Source: Myxococcales bacterium
GTDB taxonomy: Bacteria > Myxococcota_A > Polyangia > Fen-1088
DNA: 64,000 nt
Direction: 5' to 3'
NCBI GenBank assembly: GCA_025350815.1
Contig: JANXXE010000143.1
Span: forward strand, 1 to 64,000
The notes below the pieces were generated by a model, which ran no database searches, was not told the origin of the DNA, and saw only the letters and a list, made by a program, of their open reading frames with translations. How positions within the stretch are numbered: position 1 is the first letter of the stretch; each line of letters starts with the position of its first letter. Positions 60,929 to 64,000 of this stretch are shown piece after piece. The translations under genes were made by a program, and so were the position numbers.

Positions 60929-62157
60929 GCGACATGCTTGCAAAACGGGTCATTGCTGGCGTGGCAGTGGCGTGGCTGGTCGGTGTGGTGGCCGCGGGTT
61001 GTTCCAGCAGTGGCGATGGGGGCAAGACCGTCGATCCGGGTAATGACCAGGGGGGCAGCGGCGGCGCCGCGGGCAACGGGGGCAACGGGGGCAACGGGGG
61101 GATGGCGGGCTCGCAGGGCGGCAAGGCCGGGGGCGCGTCCGGGGCGGCCGGCACTGGCGGTGTCGACGCTGGCACCGATGACGCGTCGATGGTGGTCGTC
61201 GATGCGGGTGCCGACGGGTCGCGCGGCGACACGGGAGGCGTGGTGGCCACCGACGCTGCCCCACCGGTCGCGGGCACGTTGCCGGCCGGATTTGTTTGCG
61301 TGCCCGGCGCGGTCTACGGGGCGCCTCTTCCGGCCAACCCGGTGGCGACCCTGATCAAGGGCGGCTACGGCATTGCCGAGGGTCCGGTATGGATCGCGGC
61401 GCAAAAGGCGCTGTATTTCTCGGATTTCCAGGGCACAGGCACCATGGGGCGAATCCAGAAGTACACGCCTGCCAATGGGATGATCGTCGTCTTCGTCGAC
61501 AACGTCGGCACCAACGGGATGGCGGTCGACGGTCAGGGGCAGTTGGTCGCCGCGTCCCACGACATGCAGCGCCTGACCCGATTCGATCCCGTTACCGGTC
61601 AGCGCTCGCAGGTGGAAGGAAGCGCCATGTACATGGGCAAGCCCTTCAACTCGGTCAATGACGTCGTCGCGCGCACCGACGGGAATATGTACTTTTCTGA
61701 TCCCGACTACCAGCTGGGCCTGCGTACCGGACAAGGCGTGACCGCGTACTACCGGTTGTCGCCCGCAGGTCAGGTCACGCGCATCGGTATGCACGCGCAG
61801 CCAAACGGCATCGCCCTGTCACCCGACGGCAAATTCCTGTACGTGTCCAGCAGTGAAATGGCGCCCATGCGGCGATTTCCGGTTGCCGACGACGGCAGCG
61901 TGACAGGCGCCGGGACCGTGTTCAGCAATTTGGGCAGCGATGGCATGGCCATCGATTGCGCGGGCAATCTGTACATCACGACGAACGGCAACGTGATCGT
62001 ACTGTCGCCTGCGGGGCAGATGATCGGCATGGTCACCGGATTTGGCGGGGGCACCACAAATGCCGCCTTCGGCGGCGATGACCGCACAACGTTGTTCGTC
62101 ACCGGCGGCGGCAAGCTGTACCAGATAAAGCTGAACGTGCCCGGCCTGCCCAACTAA
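60925..62157 (+). CDS. SMP-30/gluconolactonase-like beta-propeller lipoprotein
   Basis: ATGA overlap with the esterase; lipobox VVAAGCSSS; GYGIAEGPVWIAAQKALYFSDFQG...NGMAVDGQGQLVAASH...FNSVNDVVARTDGNMYFSDPDYQLG. Confidence 0.92.
   Translation: MSDMLAKRVIAGVAVAWLVGVVAAGCSSSGDGGKTVDPGNDQGGSGGAAGNGGNGGNGGMAGSQGGKAGGASGAAGTGGVDAGTDDASMVVVDAGADGSRGDTGGVVATDAAPPVAGTLPAGFVCVPGAVYGAPLPANPVATLIKGGYGIAEGPVWIAAQKALYFSDFQGTGTMGRIQKYTPANGMIVVFVDNVGTNGMAVDGQGQLVAASHDMQRLTRFDPVTGQRSQVEGSAMYMGKPFNSVNDVVARTDGNMYFSDPDYQLGLRTGQGVTAYYRLSPAGQVTRIGMHAQPNGIALSPDGKFLYVSSSEMAPMRRFPVADDGSVTGAGTVFSNLGSDGMAIDCAGNLYITTNGNVIVLSPAGQMIGMVTGFGGGTTNAAFGGDDRTTLFVTGGGKLYQIKLNVPGLPN
61071..61101 (+). repeat. G-quadruplex-type repeat GGG-CAAC-GGGGG-CAAC-GGGGG-CAAC-GGGGGG
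   Basis: Four G-runs of 3 or more separated by identical CAAC loops, read directly; encodes a Gly-Asn linker. Confidence 0.7.
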
Positions 62158-62295
62158 CGCCAACCCGAGAAAGCGCCTCGCGTCAAGCTGCGAAGGCGCT
62201 ACCTGGAAACTTGAAAGGGTTTCCCCGGGGTGCCGAATCGCCCTGTCTGGCATCCAATACCCGGGCGGCTTAGGTTGCCGCCTGGAGGACGGACG

Positions 62296-62994
62296 ATGAT
62301 CACTTTGCGACCCGCGGCGGATCGGTTTCATACGCAGATCGGCTGGTTGGACAGTTGGCACACGTTTTCGTTCGGCGAGCATTACGACCCGGCCCATATG
62401 GGCTTTCGCGCGCTGCGGGTCATCAACGACGATCGTGTGGCGCCCGCGGCAGGCTTTCCGACGCATCCCCACCGCGACATGGAGATCATTTCCTATGTGC
62501 TGGACGGGGCGATCGCACACCAGGACAGCCTGGGCAACGGGTCGGTCATCAAGCCCGGCGAGGTGCAACGCATGACCGCGGGGACCGGCGTGCGCCACAG
62601 CGAGCACAATCCCTCGCGCACCGAGGCTGTGCATTTTCTGCAAATCTGGTTGCTGCCCGAGCGGCCGGGCCTGACCCCGGGTTATGAGCAAAAGCCTATC
62701 CCGACGGCAGATGACGGGGGACCCTTGCGCCTGGTCGGGGCCGCACCGGGTGGCGGCGGTGCCGTTACGATTCACCAGGACGTGCGCCTGTACGCCGGGC
62801 GACTGACGCCGGGGCAGGGCGCGCGCGTGTCGCTGGCGCCGGGCCGGCATGCGTGGGTGCAGGTCGCGCGCGGCAGCGTGGTGCTGAACGATCGGTCCCT
62901 CGGCGAGGGCGACGGCGCCGCCGTCACCGACGAGACCAGCCTGCAACTGGTGGCGTCAGAATCGGCTGAGGTCTTGGTTTTCGACCTGGCATGA
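62296..62994 (+). CDS. pirin family protein
   Basis: TIGWLDSWHTFSFGEHYDPAHMGF..LRVINDDRVAPAAGFPTHPHRDMEIISYVLDGAIAHQDSLGNGSVIKPGEVQRMTAGTGVRHSEHN. Confidence 0.95.
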   Translation: MITLRPAADRFHTQIGWLDSWHTFSFGEHYDPAHMGFRALRVINDDRVAPAAGFPTHPHRDMEIISYVLDGAIAHQDSLGNGSVIKPGEVQRMTAGTGVRHSEHNPSRTEAVHFLQIWLLPERPGLTPGYEQKPIPTADDGGPLRLVGAAPGGGGAVTIHQDVRLYAGRLTPGQGARVSLAPGRHAWVQVARGSVVLNDRSLGEGDGAAVTDETSLQLVASESAEVLVFDLA

Positions 62995-63013
62995 AACGAA
63001 GGGAAGGAATGGG

Positions 63014-63931
63014 ATGCAGGACAATTTGCAAAGCGGTGTGGGAATCGCGACGCGCGCCCGCCTGCGTTCCGTGAGTCGGGTGGTCAGCAGCATCCAGACC
63101 CTGGAGGGCGGCGGATTCCTGGTGCGCCGGCCTTTCCCGACGCGGACACTGGACAACTTTGATCCATTTTTGTTGTTGGACGAGATGGGTCCGATGGAAG
63201 TCGCCCCCGGCGAAGCCAAGGGCGCGCCCGCGCATCCGCATCGTGGCTTCGAAACCGTTACCTACTTGCTGGCCGGGCGGATGCAGCACAAGGATTCCGC
63301 CGGCAACGCGGGCAAACTGGGTCCCGGCGACGTGCAGTGGATGACCGCGGGTGCGGGGGTGGTGCATGACGAGATGCCCGACGACCAGTTTCAGCGGCAG
63401 GGCGGGCGGATGCACGGGTTTCAGCTGTGGGTGAACCTGCCCCGACAAGACAAGATGATGAAGCCCCGCTACCAGGAGGTTTCGTCGTCGTCGTTGCCGG
63501 TGGCACACAGCGCGGACGGCCTGGTCGAGGTGAAGGTGATTGCGGGGCAGGCGTTGGGGGCGCGGGCGGTGATTGATACGCGAACGCCCATCAGTTACCT
63601 GCACTTCACGGTGGCGCCCGGGGGCGTGGTGGTGCAGCCCGTGCCGGAAAACTACAATGCCTTCGCCTATGTGTTTGCCGGTGCCGGCCAATTCGGTGTC
63701 GACCAGCGGGCGGGCGCCGCCGGGCAAATGCTGGCTTTCGAGCGCGACGGGGACGCCGTCCGCATCGCCAACGCGGCGCAAGGCACAGAATCCTTGTCGG
63801 TGTTGTTGTTGGCGGGCGTGCCGCTGGGCGAACCGATTGCGCGCTACGGCCCCTTCGTGATGAACACCCGCGCCGAGATCAAGCAGGCGATCGACGATTT
63901 TCGCGCCGGGCGAATGGGTCAGATCGACTGA
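63014..63931 (+). CDS. pirin family protein
   Basis: DPFLLLDEMGPMEVAPGEAKGAPAHPHRGFETVTYLLAGRMQHKDSAGNAGKLGPGDVQWMTAGAGVVHDEMP. Confidence 0.96.
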   Translation: MQDNLQSGVGIATRARLRSVSRVVSSIQTLEGGGFLVRRPFPTRTLDNFDPFLLLDEMGPMEVAPGEAKGAPAHPHRGFETVTYLLAGRMQHKDSAGNAGKLGPGDVQWMTAGAGVVHDEMPDDQFQRQGGRMHGFQLWVNLPRQDKMMKPRYQEVSSSSLPVAHSADGLVEVKVIAGQALGARAVIDTRTPISYLHFTVAPGGVVVQPVPENYNAFAYVFAGAGQFGVDQRAGAAGQMLAFERDGDAVRIANAAQGTESLSVLLLAGVPLGEPIARYGPFVMNTRAEIKQAIDDFRAGRMGQID

Positions 63932-63967
63932 CTTGACTCGACGGGGCGGATCTCGAATCGTGGTGCC

Positions 63968-64000
63968 ATGATTCGGGTCGTTCGTCGGGTTCGCGCGTTG
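63968..64000 (+). CDS. possible start of a truncated CDS
   Basis: ATG at 63968 open to the window end (MIRVVRRVRAL); too short to assign. Confidence 0.2.
   Translation, partial: MIRVVRRVRAL

Overview
High-GC, gene-dense chromosomal window, probably from a Myxococcota/deltaproteobacterium-like genome (lineage inferred from ECF/anti-sigma pairs, Gly/Ala-rich lipoprotein linkers, DUF1592/DUF1552 genes and multihaem cytochromes). I support about 58 CDSs. I saw no rRNA, tRNA, CRISPR array, IS element or prophage. The strongest candidate for an undescribed system is 4394-8648. There a PilZ-like domain fused to a PhcB-type SAM methyltransferase is followed by one 925-aa protein with the order 6TM-HisKA-HATPase-REC-HisKA-HATPase. 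This looks like Ralstonia PhcS and PhcR joined in one polypeptide, so the locus could be a compact fatty-acid-methyl-ester quorum-sensing system. Other notable loci: a LuxI/FeeM-like GNAT synthase fused to a cyclic-nucleotide-binding domain next to a methyltransferase (55252-57195); an XPB-like helicase overlapping a DUF790/Bax1 nuclease (21296-23837); two ECF/anti-sigma pairs with paralogous C-terminal output domains (1307-2937, 8703-10780), the second leading into a DUF1592/DUF1552 pair; an octahaem cytochrome translationally coupled to TonB-ExbD-ExbB, opposite a TonB-dependent receptor that carries its own TonB-like C-terminal domain (42229-50962); a SahR-like ArsR-methyltransferase upstream of ahcY with a palindrome over its start codons; and a Cu-only SOD-like lipoprotein. 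All homology statements come from reading motifs, with no database search.
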